Shown here: positions 63,910 to 64,000 of the stretch, in pieces
Layout of the letters: each line of letters begins with the position of its first letter
How positions within the stretch are numbered: position 1 is the first letter of the stretch
Origin: Methanosarcina sp. ERenArc_MAG2
GTDB lineage: Archaea; Halobacteriota; Methanosarcinia; Methanosarcinales; Methanosarcinaceae
Assembly (NCBI GenBank): GCA_023955635.1
Contig: JAMXHR010000010.1
Span: forward strand, 124,001 to 188,000
Direction of reading: 5' to 3'
Length of the DNA: 64,000 bases
Position numbers and translations under genes: made by a program
The notes under the pieces: model-generated
The model's database searches: none
The model's input: the letters and a program-made list of their open reading frames with translations, nothing else
Told to the model about the DNA's origin: nothing

Positions 63910-64000
63910 AAAATTCCCCAATCCATAATGTTTTTTTATAATGGATAAACCTTAGTGTTAATAATTTTGATATCAAATAAATATATGTATTCAGTTGCAC

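Overview
The window is archaeal and almost certainly from a Methanosarcina. It is AT-rich, has TATA-type promoters and Shine-Dalgarno starts, and carries typical Methanosarcina families: PKD / PGF-pre-PGF surface proteins, PGF-CTERM sorting tails, DUF3795 and DUF362 iron-sulfur proteins, a small siroheme sulfite reductase-like protein, AmrS and an unspliced class II tRNA-Leu. Genes gained from bacteria are frequent: aerolysin-like protein, MarR/ABC export cassettes, CAT and histidine-kinase scraps.

Layout. 0.2-2.3 kb: old-yellow-enzyme gene with a HepT/MntA module sitting between it and a decayed copy of its own 3' end. 2.3-7.4 kb: two genes each split cleanly by an IS (IS5-type, IS701-like). 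7.6-8.5 kb: an aerolysin-fold pore-forming protein. 9.3-13.7 kb: flavin reductase, a GEMM-like (c-di-GMP-I type) riboswitch candidate, a MarR regulator and a DrrAB-like ABC exporter. 14.7-19.3 kb: another ABC pair and an IS110 relic holding a MITE and an ISAzo13 element. 20.2-25.0 kb: intact glycan operon GT4-(alpha/alpha) / GH130 / GT4-cupin. 25.2-29.9 kb: MBL hydrolase, tRNA-Leu, and a broken beta-propeller/PKD surface protein. 30.2-38.9 kb: two direct copies of a MarR promoter region around a decayed ABC-resistance island of bacterial type. 39-50 kb: mostly ordinary chromosome (AmrS, feoAAB operon with FeoC-like protein, DtxR regulator, DUF362, RsgA). 50.5-55.3 kb: nested IS1 elements and IS1634/CAT/kinase debris. 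55.3-64 kb: RbgA-type GTPase, a damaged CHAT-TPR gene with zinc-ribbon and membrane partners, AzlCD, a sulfite reductase-like protein, a bactofilin-like membrane protein and a nitroreductase.

Three themes link the parts. First, the same 15-bp iteron occurs in blocks of 4-5 upstream of all three MarR genes/relics and the flavin reductase, which points to one autoregulated drug/redox-response regulon. Second, many gene interruptions can be undone exactly: removing an IS plus one target duplication restores a full reading frame at 2671-4153, 5521-7389, 33368-35572 and in the outer IS1. Third, many otherwise healthy genes (feoA, feoB, rsgA, ABC ATPases and others) carry a single missing base, mostly in a homopolymer. 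In each case adding one base gives a full-length family member, so many of these 'pseudogenes' may be sequencing errors.

The most novel candidates are the GEMM-like aptamer in an archaeon, the 15-bp iteron/MarR regulon, the cytosolic aerolysin-like protein and the CHAT/zinc-ribbon/membrane operon.
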